Position numbers and translations under genes: made by a program
Source of the DNA: Sipunculus nudus
Lineage: Eukaryota > Annelida > Sipuncula > Golfingiida > Sipunculidae
DNA: 64,000 nt
Reading direction: 5' to 3'
Assembly: GCA_026874595.1 (NCBI GenBank)
Contig: CM049320.1
Span: 26,821,214-26,885,213 of the forward strand
In this document: in pieces, positions 45,523 to 57,101 of the stretch
How positions within the stretch are numbered: the first letter of the stretch is position 1
Layout: every line of letters begins with the position of its first letter
The notes under the pieces: generated by a model
Database searches by the model: none
What the model was told of the DNA's origin: nothing
The model's input: only the letters and a program-made list of their open reading frames with translations

Positions 45523-46640
45523 GCCAACCTGCGAGCTTATGCGATGATGCGCCGTCGTGCGTAAGTGCGTCTTGTGTCGTGCGTCGTCTGTACGTTAACC
45601 ATAGCTTTCTCAAAAATGGCAGGAGCTAGCATCATTTTTTTTGCAAATAATCAGTCATCTGAAAAACTCTATCGGATTTTGTTTAATTTTTTTTTCTAAC
45701 TGTATTTTCTTAGATTTTATAGGGAAAACGCCGAAGAGATTTAAAAATCTTCTTCTCTGAAACTGTCCAAGCAAATTGTCCAATATTTAATAGAAATTAT
45801 CCCTGGAACAATCTCTCTCAAGTTTGTTCGAATGGTTCCAGTTCGGAGATTTTAAGCCGAGTTATAGGAGGTTAAACTTAGTCATCTGTCCAAAAACGCA
45901 CACTAAAATGAAAATGATCTCAGTAACTTCTTGAGCTAGCATCACCAAATTTTATGCAAATGTTTTATCACATAAGTCATATCTTAAATTGAGGTATTGG
46001 TGGCGCCACTAACATTGACCTTTTTTACAAGCAAAAATGTAATTTTAGACTCTTCTAGCCTATACAGTTTTATGATGAAACTGTTAAGCTGATTGGTTTA
46101 AACTTTACAAGAATTATTCAGTGGTATAGGGTTCTGTCAGTTTTATAAGAATAGATTGGGTAAATGCAGCTTTTGCCATTGTAGCCAATTGTAAAAGGCT
46201 TTCAGTGTTTGAAAACAGATTTGACATGCCAAGTTTCAACATGCCAAGTCAGGAGGTCACTCAGTTCAACCAGGTTAGGTCCAGACATCACCATGGCAAC
46301 TGACCTGGCTCTGTCTGGTGTCTAGAAAATGAGTCTACACCTCTAGACACATCGTCTAGACGCAGAATGCCCAGATTAGAACTAGTGGAACTATATCTTT
46401 CAACTCTTTGAAAAAAAAACTTGGTTTGCATTTATAGCAAATCTGTGAGCTTATGCGATGGTGTGCCGTCGTCCGTCGTGCGTCATAGCTATCTCAAAAA
46501 GGGCAGGAGCTAGCATCACCATTTTTTTTTGCAAAAATATTAGTCATCTAAAACATTCTATCGGGCTTTGCTTATTTCTTGGCTAAACATTTAAAAATGT
46601 TCTTGTCCGAAACCATGCTGCCAAATTGCGCCTTCATCCG
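45523..46640 (+). repeat. Long dispersed repeat, two tandem heads (related to 18540-19340)
   Basis: Two heads with GAGCTTATGCGATG(A/G)TG(C/T)GCCGTCGT at about 45533 and 46443, each followed by ATAGCT(T/A)TCTCAAAAA and GGCAGGAGCTAGCATCA. The first carries GGAACAAT, TTGAGGTAT and GGTGGCGCCAC blocks shared, inverted, with 18540-19340. The class is unknown. Confidence 0.75.
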
Positions 46641-47199
46641 TCCCAATAATCATCCCTGGCAAAAAAAAAAGGAAGGAAAACATATCCGAAATATCCTGAC
46701 TGATACATCCTAGTTTTATAATGTGTTAGGCCGAAAAATGCAGGTCTGAAACGTCCATTTTGCTGAAATGTAGGTAGGTATCTACGAAGGTAGATATGCA
46801 GGACATAAGAGGAACAATATTAAATTTAAAAAATAAACCTCCATTCATACTCCCAAACTTTGTACAGGTTCGCATTAGGCCTGTATGCCTTGTTTTGGGA
46901 GCATTTTATTTCAGCTAATAAATAAAATGTGTATCACATTATTCCTTTTTTTATAAGTGACAGGTTCCATGATTATTTTATGCACATATCACTGTCACAT
47001 AGCTGAAATAAGGAAACTTCTAGATTTATTTGATCATGTGAGACACCACCTTTGATATAGTCCATAAAAGTACACATTATTAGTATGACAAATATATAGT
47101 TTATATGTAATTATCACCAGTGAGAAGGGCTATTTCCTCTGAGCTTTTCAAATGTGTGTGTGTGTGTGTATAAATAAGTTGTAGGAAATGGTTTTAAAA

Positions 47200-47576
47200 T
47201 CATAATCGATGATTAAAAAATAAAAACGGCTGATGATCGATAATTTAATCGATTATTTTATGTACTTTCTATATTACCGTGTAATCTACTGTATACTAGT
47301 ACCATAAATATTGACCCTAGTAAATAGTCTGACTTGTTCATAATGAAACAATCCATTCACCCGTAGCCAAGTCGAACTTGCCGACAGACGATTGTTGGCT
47401 GCCGCAAGGTTCTGTTGTGATGCTGTTCGCTATACATTGTTATTTTGTGTTCGCATATCTCTGACAGGATTCTTTGCATATTCATGCATAATCATATTAC
47501 CCGATTATGCAAAATGCAATCGATTAATTAATTTTGGAAAAAAAAGACCAGTCATCAATCGATTAATCGGAACACC
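47200..47576. mobile_element. Possible hAT-type MITE remnant
   Basis: Right end reads ATTAATCGGAACACCACTG; the left part contains AATCGATGATTAAAAA and TAATCGATTATTTTA. CAGTGGTGTTCCG resembles a hAT tip, but the left tip and an 8-bp duplication were not found. Confidence 0.35.
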
Positions 47577-47597
47577 ACTGTATTACACAGCGAAAAC

Positions 47598-47745
47598 AGA
47601 AAAGTGGTAAAACGGTAAGCGTTCCCTGCTGGCACCTGGTGACCCGGGTTCAATCCCGTGTGGCTATGAGAGCGAGTTGTAGTGGCCTGTCCAGGTCCGC
47701 CTGTTTCCTCCCCCCTAACAGATTACCGCACGCCACCATCCTTGC
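47598..47745 (+). mobile_element. tRNA-derived SINE fragment
   Basis: Pol III box A TGGTAAAACGG at 47605-47615 and a perfect box B GGTTCAATCCC at 47647-47657, 31 nt apart, followed by GTGGCCTG and GTTTCCTCCCCC as in many tRNA-derived SINEs. It does not fold into a full tRNA: no acceptor-stem partner or clear anticodon arm. The 3' end is uncertain. Confidence 0.7.
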
Positions 47746-48413
47746 CATGGAGAATGCCTTGTGTTAGTTTTTGTGACCAGTTGTACCATTCATGTAAGAT
47801 AAAATGGCAAGTTTGTACATATTATTCTGGAACGTATAAATCATGCTCATGCTTTCAAGAACAAAGAAAAATTGTTCAAAACACACATTGTATTATCTAG
47901 GGCTGGTAAAAATTCACTTATATATGATTTAAAAAAAATCAATTTAAATAATCCTTTATTGATTTAATCCAACTTTATTTATATCAACTCCGTTTAACAA
48001 TTTTTTTAATATAGATCTTTATGATATTACTGTTGAGGGAAATAAATCATATATAAGAAACTATTTAGAAAGTTTTGCGATTGAAATGTGTCTATTTTCT
48101 AACCTAATTTCAGAATTATCATGTGCAGCAACCCTATAATATGCCTGCATACTTACATTAAATGGCCCATTACCAAACTTAATTAAGTTTAATTTAAAAA
48201 AAAGCCTCACCTTGTAAAATAACTGTATCTACAGCACAAGAAATATGTGTATTTTGGACTAAACATGTATGAAGACAAGTAAACTCAAACATAAACAATG
48301 AAACAGGAGAGATAAAACATATTTTTGAACCTGCAACAGCTGGATTATCTCAATTAATAGCACTGTTTTATTTTTATAACGACAGAAGTACTTGCCCCAT
48401 ATACAGACCCTCC
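47746..48413. other. AT-rich, nothing recognised
   Basis: No supported feature between the SINE and the satellite. Confidence 0.5.
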
Positions 48414-48879
48414 CTGGTACCCTTCATGGACCTACATGTGTACTCATGTTGGCCCCACATCCTAGCCAGCATTGGACCCGGGAGCAAAACGTCACTGGTG
48501 CCCACGGGGTTAGCTCATATGGGGCCAGTGGATATGTACCAAATGGGTACCTTGTTTGCATGCAGTGATAAACACTCCAAGGACCCTTGTGTCTGCTCCT
48601 GTTTAGCCCATTGGTAGCAATTCTTGAGCCCCATATACAGACCCCGCCTGTTACCCTCCATGGGCCCACATGTGTACACATGTTGGCCCAACGTCCTAGC
48701 CAACATTGGACCTGGGAGCAAAAAGTCACGGGTGCCCACGGGGTTAGCCCATATGGGGCCCATTGACATGTACCACAAGGGTCCCTTGTTTGCATGTAGT
48801 GACAAATCCTCCAAGGACCCATGTGTCTGCCCCTGTTTTGCCCATTGGTAGCCATTCGTGGGCCCCATATACAGACCCC
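48414..48879. repeat. 234-bp satellite, left block (two units)
   Basis: Units start CTGGTACCCTYCATGG and include GTCACNGGTGCCCACGGGG, CATATGGGGCC and GCCCCATATACAGACCCC. The unit length equals 78 codons, so long frames stay open, including 243 codons on the minus strand (48424-49155) that run into the neighbouring element. Tryptophan- and glycine-rich readings such as GPWRVTGGVCIWG are repeat artefacts unless shown otherwise. Confidence 0.93.
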
Positions 48880-49777
48880 CCCAGCTAACATTATGACGTT
48901 GTGCCAACGATGGCCCAACGTAAGCCTTGCCGTTGGCCTAACGTTGGGTAGTGACGTTGGGCCAACGTAATTTTGTCCATCGGCCCAACGTTGGCTCAAC
49001 GTTGGCAAAATTCTGTTGGCCCAACGTTGTATTGACGTTGGTACAACGTCTGTGTATATAAGTTGGGCCAACGTTGGCCCAGCGTTAACAAAAATTGGGT
49101 TGGCCCGACGTCGTACTGACATTTGTACAACGTCTGTATTTATACTTTGTGGCAACTATTGATCAAAAACACATACCCATTAATAATGCTATCTGCATGG
49201 AATTGTTGAAAGGAGATATCTCAAAAACACTCATTAATTACCATGATGTGGTTAACACTGCATGAATTCACTGATTTATATGGTATGTAAATCCGACAGG
49301 TGAATCTCTGTCCTTACGGTCAGTTAATTTCAAGGATTTTGTTTCATCAACTAAAAATTGGACACTTCACAAATAAAAGAAATTGAAAGAATCGCTAAAT
49401 AATAACTGTTTAATTTGTGGCAACATTGAATGGAGACATTGTATTAAAATTTAGAATTTTATTTATTATACCTTGACAGCTTTCAGATTAAACATTTGAT
49501 AGCTTAGACATGCCAAGAAAAAACAACAATGCTGAGGTATCCACACATCTGTTTATATGGACAAATACAAACACAATAGTGTTGACAGAAGTATATACGG
49601 TAGTCCAAATTATTCATTTTCAGATTCTGAGCTTCTATTGTCTGTTGGTCGTTCTCTGCTACTGCTTGCATCTTTGGCCCCAGGACCTGAAAATAAAGGA
49701 ATAAGAAACTTTATTTCTATAAATAAACTCACCATTGAAGCTACATATATAACAACTCTAGATGTTTTTATATATCA

Positions 49778-49819
<42 letters not shown>

Positions 49820-51725
49820 TTCAGCCTCATGTTAGAACTGTGGTATACATGATCCACTGGCAGCTTTTACAGTCACAATTGTTCAAACCACTGAATTTAA
49901 AATACCCAGATTGGACAATGTGGTCAAAAATCTGGAAATTATCATTTTATGTGACCCCATTATCCTTATTCCTGTGTACAAATATTCCAAAGCTCCTCAC
50001 AGTACTATAGGATAACAGTGTTGAGGAAAAAATATGTTTTGTAGCTGTTATTGTGTAAAGAGTACACCTGCAACTGGATCCATGGTAATATATAATATTA
50101 AAATATTGTGATAAAATGAATTTTCCTTTTAAAACATACATTTACAATTTGTTACCTTGGCAAATGTATTGTATCGCCAAATAAAAGGTCAGAAGTTAAA
50201 ACAAGAAAGTTGGGAAAAATCAAGGGCCTTACTTTTTTCCTCTCCTTTTCCTTCCGCCGTCTCTGTCTGCACTGTATTTAAGCCATGTCTTTATTATTGC
50301 CTCAGTTTGTGCCTCTGTTACAGACAACTTCTTGGCTGCACCTATGGAAATAAATGGGTGAAAGTTCAGATTTTATCTCTGGTTTGGAGAAGGAGGGTTA
50401 CACTGTACGCATTTGAGGATTTTTAAGTCATCAACTAATTTATTACTACATATGTATCTGCACAAATATGCAATGTATTGCAGTATTATAAGGTTTTATT
50501 GTGGCACTCATCCTGTTTCTTCTTTAAATCAAAGCTGTGAAGTCTAAATAAAAATTAAACCACAAGAGTAAAACAATCTGCAATCAGTGTTTAACAGCAT
50601 GCTGCATACTCATAATACCATCATTTAACCAAGTCTCATGTTTGCATTTATAATATTTTCGAATAAATGTGCATTCATTATTAATTTTTCATTACTCCCA
50701 TTAATTATGAATAGATCACTACCAGGACCCTAGCTTACTGTACCACAAACCTCTGACTGTGACTGTGCTAAGTACACACTGCACGGGAGGTCCTGCTGGC
50801 AATATACAGTCAGCCACAGTTGGGTACTGTCACAGATTGATTACATGGGGGAGTGAAATCTCTATCCTCTAAGGTCATCTAAGGGCATAGCCTAAAGGGG
50901 AGAATGAGTCAGCATGCAGCTCCCTTACTGTTACAGTATTCCATGGATGCCACCAGATAGCCATATAGCTTGTGTATTTGGGCTTGTATACATGTGCATA
51001 AGTGATGGAAGGACACACCTTACAGTGAGTGAGGGAAAACATGTTATAATAAATAATACAAGAAAATGCCCCAAACAGGGGCAATTAATAAAAAGATGAC
51101 ACCTATTGGAGAATTGTTACACATGCATACACACACATAGTCTGTATAGCAAATTGTGATACACACAAAATTATTGATTTGATACTTAACAAGCATTTTA
51201 TATCAAAACTTTGTTAATAACTTTAATTTGTGGTATATCACTTTATATATGCTATCAACAAAGAATATTTATCAAAGTGAAGATATGTAACAAAATTATA
51301 TATATTGTATATATATACTTACGGAAATCTAGACAAAGAAGATCGATCTGCTGCTTCTCTTGTGAGACTGGCTTGTATGTGACTGCATGTGAGACTGGCT
51401 TAAATGTGCCTGCAATGCTGCTGGGGTGACAAGTGTATGAAGGCCAGAGATTCCACACATGACTGTATATTGCTGTGAGGTCAGCTATCTGATTACAGTT
51501 CGCGGGTTCCTTCTCTATGCCATATAAATTTACAAGTGCGCCACCTGCTGACAGTGTGCAACCTTACTGTTGTCTTCTTGCATACGTTGGTCTAACGTTG
51601 GTACAACGTTGGCAAAAATACGTCATTCTGCCACCATGTTTCCAACGTTGGACCAACGTCAGAAAGCCAACCGCGACCATACCGACCTATGATTACGTTG
51701 GGCCAACGTCATAATGTTAGCTGGG
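48880..51725. mobile_element. TIR element inserted exactly at a satellite unit boundary
   Basis: 2846 bp bounded by CCCAGCTAACATTATGACGT and its inverse. Inside each end are many copies of a CGTTGGNCCAACGT palindrome (about 48900-49135 and 51585-51710). It splits the 234-bp satellite between ACAGACCCC and CCGCCTGG, consistent with a 2-bp CC duplication. No transposase frame. Contains a TA run at about 49780-49815. Superfamily not assigned. Confidence 0.87.
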
Positions 51726-52365
51726 CCGCCTGGTACCCTCCATGGGCCCACATGTGTACCCACGTTGGCCCCACGTCCTAGCCAACATTGGACCCGGGAG
51801 CAAAAAGTCACGGGTGCCCACGGGGTAAGCGCATATGGGGCCCATGGACATGTACCTCAAGGGTCCCTTGTTTGCATGTAGTGACAAACCCTCCAAGGAC
51901 CCTTGTGTCTGCCCCTGTTTAGCCCATTGGTAGCCATTCGTGGGCCCCATACACAGACCCCGCCTGGTACCCTCCATGGGCCCACATGTGTACCCACGTC
52001 GGCCCCACGTCCTAGCCAACATTGGACCCGGGAGCAAAAAGTCACGGGTGCCCGCGGGGTTAGCCCATATGGGGCCCATGGACATGTACCTCAAGGGTCC
52101 CTTGTTTGCATGTAGTGACAAACCCTCCAAGGACCCTTGTGTCTGCCCCTGTTTAGCCCATTGGTAGCCATTCGTGGGCCCCATATACAGGCCCCACCTG
52201 GTACCCTCCATGGGCCCACATGTATACCCATGTTGGCCCCACGTCCTAGCCAACATTGGACCCGGGAGCAAAAAGTCACGGGTGCCCACTGGGTTAGCCC
52301 ATATGGAACCCATGGGTTTGTACATATTGGTCCCACATGGGTCCCTTGTTTGCATGCTATCTGGG
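51726..52365. repeat. 234-bp satellite, right block (nearly three units)
   Basis: Units begin at 51730, 51964 and 52198, an exact 234-bp spacing; the last is partial and diverged. A 255-codon minus-strand frame (51717-52484) results from the period. In these units other frames on both strands are also open, which argues against selection on one protein. Confidence 0.93.
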
Positions 52366-53542
52366 TGACCTTTTGGCCTTGCAGCGCGTGAACAGAAACC
52401 ACTTTGCTGATGCAGGGAGCAGCGTTTATTAGAGTTCAGGAAATTTTGTACACATAATCCACAATTAAATTTAGTAACTGTCATATAAGTGTTCTCTGTT
52501 AATCATTAAAGGGTAAAAAAAATCACCGTATGTTTATTTGGACTCGACACCGTTACACCTGCGAAAAATTAACCGTCACATGATCACATATAACACTTCG
52601 AAAATGGCTTCCTTTTGTTGTTCATATAGTGATAACTCGTGCTGCCCTCTTAGGGACGGTATGGAAGTAATTTTTGTCCTGCATTTGACGTATAGATGAA
52701 AAAAACTCAGCACCGTTACCACTCGAAACCGTTACCTGCATGAAAAATAACGGTGTCGAGAGCAAGGTAACGGTGTCGAGAACTTGGTATTAAATCCAAA
52801 TTATTGAAATAGAATTTGAAACATATTTTGGGCTAAATATTATAAATATTTACGTTTCTTCTATTCAAACAGGCATTTGCTTGTTTTAATACATAATACT
52901 GGTATTCAAGTAGTCACTACGGTTATATTTACTTCAGAAGCTCGACTCCGTTACCTATGCTCAACACTGTTATCTATGCTCAACACCGTTACCTAGAGGA
53001 TTTAAAACCATGTTTAAATTTTATTTTCTGTGCATTCAATAAAATTAACAAGGTATTTTGACTCAAATTCTGAAGGTAGATGTACCAAAGTACTTTGTCC
53101 GGTAAATCCCTGCAAATGCACCCCTCTGGAAGCAATAATAGGAATAGAGACATTTTTTGTTTTCAAAAGTTAATTAAAAAGAAGAAAATATGTTCTTTTT
53201 TACACACTTTTTTGTTAAATTCATAACTGAAATTTATGTTTTGATTTTATCAAAGGCTATTAATTTTAATTTTATCGAAAATCACAAAAAAACTAGTCAA
53301 AACAATTTCTGAAATGTGCAAGTGAGATTTTACTGCGTGTAACGGTGTCGAGAAAAAGGTTCATATTTTCCCCTTACCTGGACTATTTATAAAAAAAGGA
53401 AACTGAAAAGTGCACTACTTGCATTATTTTACAGTTCTAACGATATTTTTCTATAAATTAAGTTTTGTTATATCAAAATCAAGATTTAAAAAAAAATCAC
53501 CAAGAAAACCCTTGAAATGCGACGTTTTCTGTAGAAATACCC
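52366..53542. other. Right portion of the 17.46-kb unit with repeated CACCGTTACC motif
   Basis: About nine copies of CTCGACACCGTTACC or its inverse GGTAACGGTGTCGAG, some with changes, near 52543, 52708, 52723, 52746, 52765, 52942, 52962, 52980 and 53338. A related copy lies at 36483 near the other end. Spacing is irregular, so this is not a simple tandem repeat. Confidence 0.8.
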
Positions 53543-53868
53543 GTAACTTTAGTTGGTAGGTTGCATATATGGGGAGGCAGAAAGGTCACTTGTTGCGAAA
53601 CGTGATTTGCAAAGCTCTGGCTTATCTGACTTGCTGCCAGATGCCCTTGTTGAATTTGTCTTGATTATTTTCACGGGCCCCCACATATGATAAACACGTT
53701 GATATAAACAAACAAAGCAGCCTGTGTGCGGTGATATACACGTTTTCATGCCTATTTTTATGAAAGCTCCGAAGGTTTCCCTTATGTTTATAAAAATCAG
53801 AGAGGTGAATGGACCCCTTTAAAAAAGAAGATAAAAAATTAAAAAAATACGTTATAATATACACTTAA

Positions 53869-54337
53869 AGTCAGCTATTCACCTACCTTTTTTGAAGTAT
53901 GTATGTGATTTCTGGCACACGGTGCGTACATAACAATGCATTATTCTTGTAATTATTTAAAAGAAAAAAATCTTATCTGGCTTCTGTGACAGATGAGTTT
54001 TATAATTTTTTATTAACAAGCTGTTTGTAATTATGGTACATCCGCTTAATTTGACAAACAAAAACAACATGTAACCCAAAGTGGTTTGTTGCTTTATTCT
54101 GAAATGAATGGTCACAGGGCAATTGTTCCATAGGTTTGATAATTTAAAGACATAATACATAATTACATATAATAAACGTGTTACGACATCGCTTTGCATA
54201 ATCTCCAATTTATCTGAAAAGTATCAGCCATTCCATGTCCGTTTTAACATGTACTTTACAACAGACACTGATAAATTTGCATGAATACGAATATAAACGT
54301 AGTTAATCATGTTCCACATGTCATTGTAACTGCTCCT
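53869..54337 (+). mobile_element. TTAA-MITE, intact but diverged copy (469 bp)
   Basis: TTAA outside both ends (53865-53868, 54338-54341). Begins AGTCAGCTATTCACCTACC and ends GTAACTGCTCCT. It lies only 50 bp after the split copy ending at 53818, in the same orientation. Confidence 0.85.
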
Positions 54338-54383
54338 TTAATACATATAAACTCCACCCGCATAGAAGGGTACAAACTGAATA

Positions 54384-54415
54384 GTAATAATAATAATAAT
54401 AATAATAACAATAAT
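54384..54415. repeat. (TAA)n microsatellite
   Basis: Triplet run with one interruption. Confidence 0.93.
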
Positions 54416-54794
54416 ATTTCAGATATAAAAAAACTTATTATAGAGGAAATGTGACATAAACAAATATAATAAACGAATATACGAAACACCCAACCTTCAA
54501 TAAAAGTGTCACATAAGTTTGTATGGAAACATTTATACATATAAAAATGGTATTCATCTTCGTTTCTTATTGTTCAATTTATAAAGTATAACCAATTATG
54601 TATCTGAATGACAGTTGTGCCTTCACCACACAATATTATATAATAGCATCAGCAAAATGAAACACAAGAACTTAACATATAATACAATATGATATTATTT
54701 CTGCCATCAAGGCTGGATCTTACTGTATATTTAAAATGCTTCAATCGCCTATGAAATTTTGCAGTACATTAAATGCAAAATATACAACGGCTGC

Positions 54795-54799
<5 letters not shown>

Positions 54800-54847
<48 letters not shown>
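54800..54847. repeat. (TA)n microsatellite
   Basis: Uninterrupted TA run. Confidence 0.97.
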
Positions 54848-54854
<7 letters not shown>

Positions 54855-55420
54855 TCCGATTTAATTATTTATTTAAAATCTATTTTGTTGTCATTTCCAA
54901 AAAAAAATATATTTTCCCAAGTTCTGGATACATTTGGCATATTCCAATATGAAATAGATCTTGTCTTCTATATATATTTAGTCATATCCACGATTTAAAC
55001 AATACATGCATATTCACTCTTCTATTTTTTTACATTTCTATGTCTAAATGTTTCCATTGCTGGTTAATGACTTGAACATCTGAGCTTAGCTGTCAATAGC
55101 TGATGCAACCCAATGTATTTATTATGTGCACATGATATTACTTTTTTTCCCAGTTTTAATATTGGCTTGAAAGCACCATATGAATACAATTTTTTTTAAA
55201 TAACCAGTTTACAATTATAGTGAAAGTCTACTGATGTAGTACTTCCACTTTATATAAGACGTTGCCTCGGGAGTGTATGAGATATGGGTACCAATGTGGT
55301 TTAAAACTTAAATTGACCTAACTACAACAGCCCTTATGCCTGCCCCTTTGGACTAAATATATTAATGACCCCCAAAACGTTCCTACAGCGAAGGCTTTCT
55401 CTGTCTATGGTTGTGAAAGA
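54848..55420. other. Intergenic, nothing recognised
   Basis: AT-rich sequence without supported features. Confidence 0.5.
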
Positions 55421-55435
55421 TGTTCGTAAGACAAC

Positions 55436-55482
55436 AGTGACGTCAAAAAAGACGTCACAAAGGTCGGTCGCGTTTGACGTAG
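55436..55482. promoter_or_regulatory. Cluster of CRE/ATF-like sites
   Basis: Perfect palindrome TGACGTCA at 55438-55445, GACGTCAC at 55451-55458 and TTTGACGT near 55474, within 45 bp. This could be a cAMP-responsive enhancer or promoter. A 69-codon minus-strand frame over it (55334-55543) has two NAT sequons but no recognised family. Confidence 0.35.
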
Positions 55483-55579
55483 CATTGACGGATGTCATCA
55501 GCTGTGATAAATACATCTCAATAACTGTGAAGTGTTCTGCCATATTTTGGATTATATGTCTCGTGTGAATTCATTGCCA

Positions 55580-57100
55580 GGTAAGACATTATTATTCAGT
55601 AGTCAGTCGACAGAACTGCTCCAGCAACCTTTGGCCTAAAAGTTTTTGTACCGAATATCACATTCAACATGCCAACAGGCGTACCGATAAAGACTTCATA
55701 AGTAAATGTGTTCTTTTTGGGCGAGTCCCCCAAATTATGCAGATGTTGTGCTTATTAGATGAATGACTGTTTACATTACCAACGATAATTTGTTTGGTTG
55801 CTCGCAACTATTCTGTACATGATTATTCACTGAATGAATATGCGAGCAGAGTCACATAGAGTTCATGGTTAGGTCAATTGACTTGGCGTTCAAGTCAATT
55901 CTGACTTTACCCCATGGTCATTTTACAAGGCACCACTGAACGGTAAAACAAGGCCTGTCGAACCACTGGTCATTGCTTTTCAAAAGAACACCGCACTTTT
56001 CATCTCCTATTGTATTTCTAGATCCGCCAGATGACAAATATTGAAATTTCAGCTTTCTATTGATTGCTGCCGAGTACCAATATCCATGAAGACGATTTAA
56101 CAGTATAGGTTATCTGTCAACAAAGAATCAGCCTTCAAAAAGGAATAACTGACCACTTTGATAGACGCGGACGGATACTTTCCATATAAAGTATATTTTA
56201 ACGCCCTTAGTGGTTTATTTGTAGGTGTTTGTGGAAGCGTTAGGGATAGATATTTTTGTATATATTTGCAGTCTTTTTTATAAATTGTAAATTTTGCAGT
56301 CTCCTCTATACTGAATGGGTTAAGTTTCAACCAAAAGGAGCCTCTGCTCGTAACTATTTCCACAAAAGTTCTTGTTTTTCTTTTCTTTCTACGCTGAGTA
56401 GAGTCTAAGCTTACGAAAGATACCTTAGTTAGTGCAGATGCAGGAAAAATAGAATAACCAAAAGTCGTGTTCCATTTGTACTTGTGGGTGCTTTATTAAG
56501 ATCGTTTGCATGTTTTCAAAGCCATTAAATCAATTTGAATAAGATCCATCGATAAACACATTGCTTCTTGTCAGAGTCTTTGTGTGCTGGTCATTATCTC
56601 TCATTATCCCGCCAAACTTATAACCAATCAATAAAGTGTACATTTAATATGTACATTTAAGTATCCCTACCTCTGTTTTTCTCTGCCTACTGGTGGTGCG
56701 TACTTTCATGAATTATATATCAGTACATCACGCCATCCTTATTAGCATTGCCAACAAAGTAATATGTGAAAATGCGTCTACAATATGTTGCTTTGAGCAC
56801 CACCATTTCTTATTATCTAAATTAGGTGCCTATTTTCCCTGACTGTATCCATAGGCGCAGAATCAAAAAGGACGTGCCTCATATATAAATTTCCTGTCAT
56901 AATGACAAAAGTCGTCATCCCATAGAAGAGAATTTAACATCCGCAAATGCATGCAGTTCCGACCGGCGTCGATATCTGGCAAGTTGTGTACCCATACCGT
57001 ATAGCTGAACGCCGCAACAGTTGCCATCCAGCGCCACAAGCCCTCCTGACTCCGACCCCGATGTAAATCAGTAATCTGTGTTCAGAAATAACAAACACTA
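55580..57100. other. Unassigned; possible 3'UTR of a minus-strand gene in part
   Basis: No recognisable coding sequence. If the exon at 57102-57158 is real, its 3'UTR would extend leftward into this stretch. Confidence 0.35.
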
Positions 57101-57101
57101 C

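Larger units (their letters stand above)
36082..53542. mobile_element. 17.46-kb TIR-bounded unit with GTAA duplication
   Basis: The 30-bp terminal inverted repeat starts GGGTATTTCTACARAAAA and continues YGTCGCATTTCA, with two mismatches between the ends. GTAA flanks both ends (36078-36081, 53543-53546), and an uninterrupted relative of the target (near 23070) shows a single GTAA. Subterminal sequence at both ends carries CACCGTTACC-type motifs. Four-bp duplications occur in Sola, Ginger and some Academ elements; the termini do not let me choose. No transposase-sized frame is seen, so it is non-autonomous, dead, or spliced beyond recognition. Much of the length comes from nested elements and arrays listed separately. 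Confidence 0.85.
35888..53818 (+). mobile_element. TTAA-MITE split by a 17.46-kb insertion
   Basis: Left part 35888-36081 starts AGGTGCCCAATCACCTACC; right part 53547-53818 ends GGTGAATGGACCCCT followed by TTAA. The left flank is TTAT, a decayed TTAA. Joined with one GTAA they give a 466-bp MITE with the same internal order as 21431-23352, including the junction: that copy reads ACATGTAAC continuously where this one is split. Confidence 0.9.

Noticed and set aside
47598-47680. Functional tRNA gene
   Set aside because: Boxes A and B are present, but acceptor and anticodon stems do not pair properly and SINE-type sequence follows.
48424-49155. 243-codon minus-strand gene
   Set aside because: The frame runs from satellite units into an unrelated TIR element; no start context, splice sites or family similarity. 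Kept only as a finding.
51717-52484. 255-codon minus-strand gene
   Set aside because: Open because the satellite unit is 78 codons long; other frames on both strands are also open.
36082-53542. Polinton/Maverick
   Set aside because: The length fits, but the duplication is 4 bp rather than 6, the TIR is only 30 bp, and no polymerase, integrase or capsid-type frames are visible.
36082-53542. Assembly artefact joining unrelated sequence
   Set aside because: Both ends share a TIR and GTAA, and the split MITE rejoins at the exact base, which a random join would not produce. Long reads would still be the proper test.
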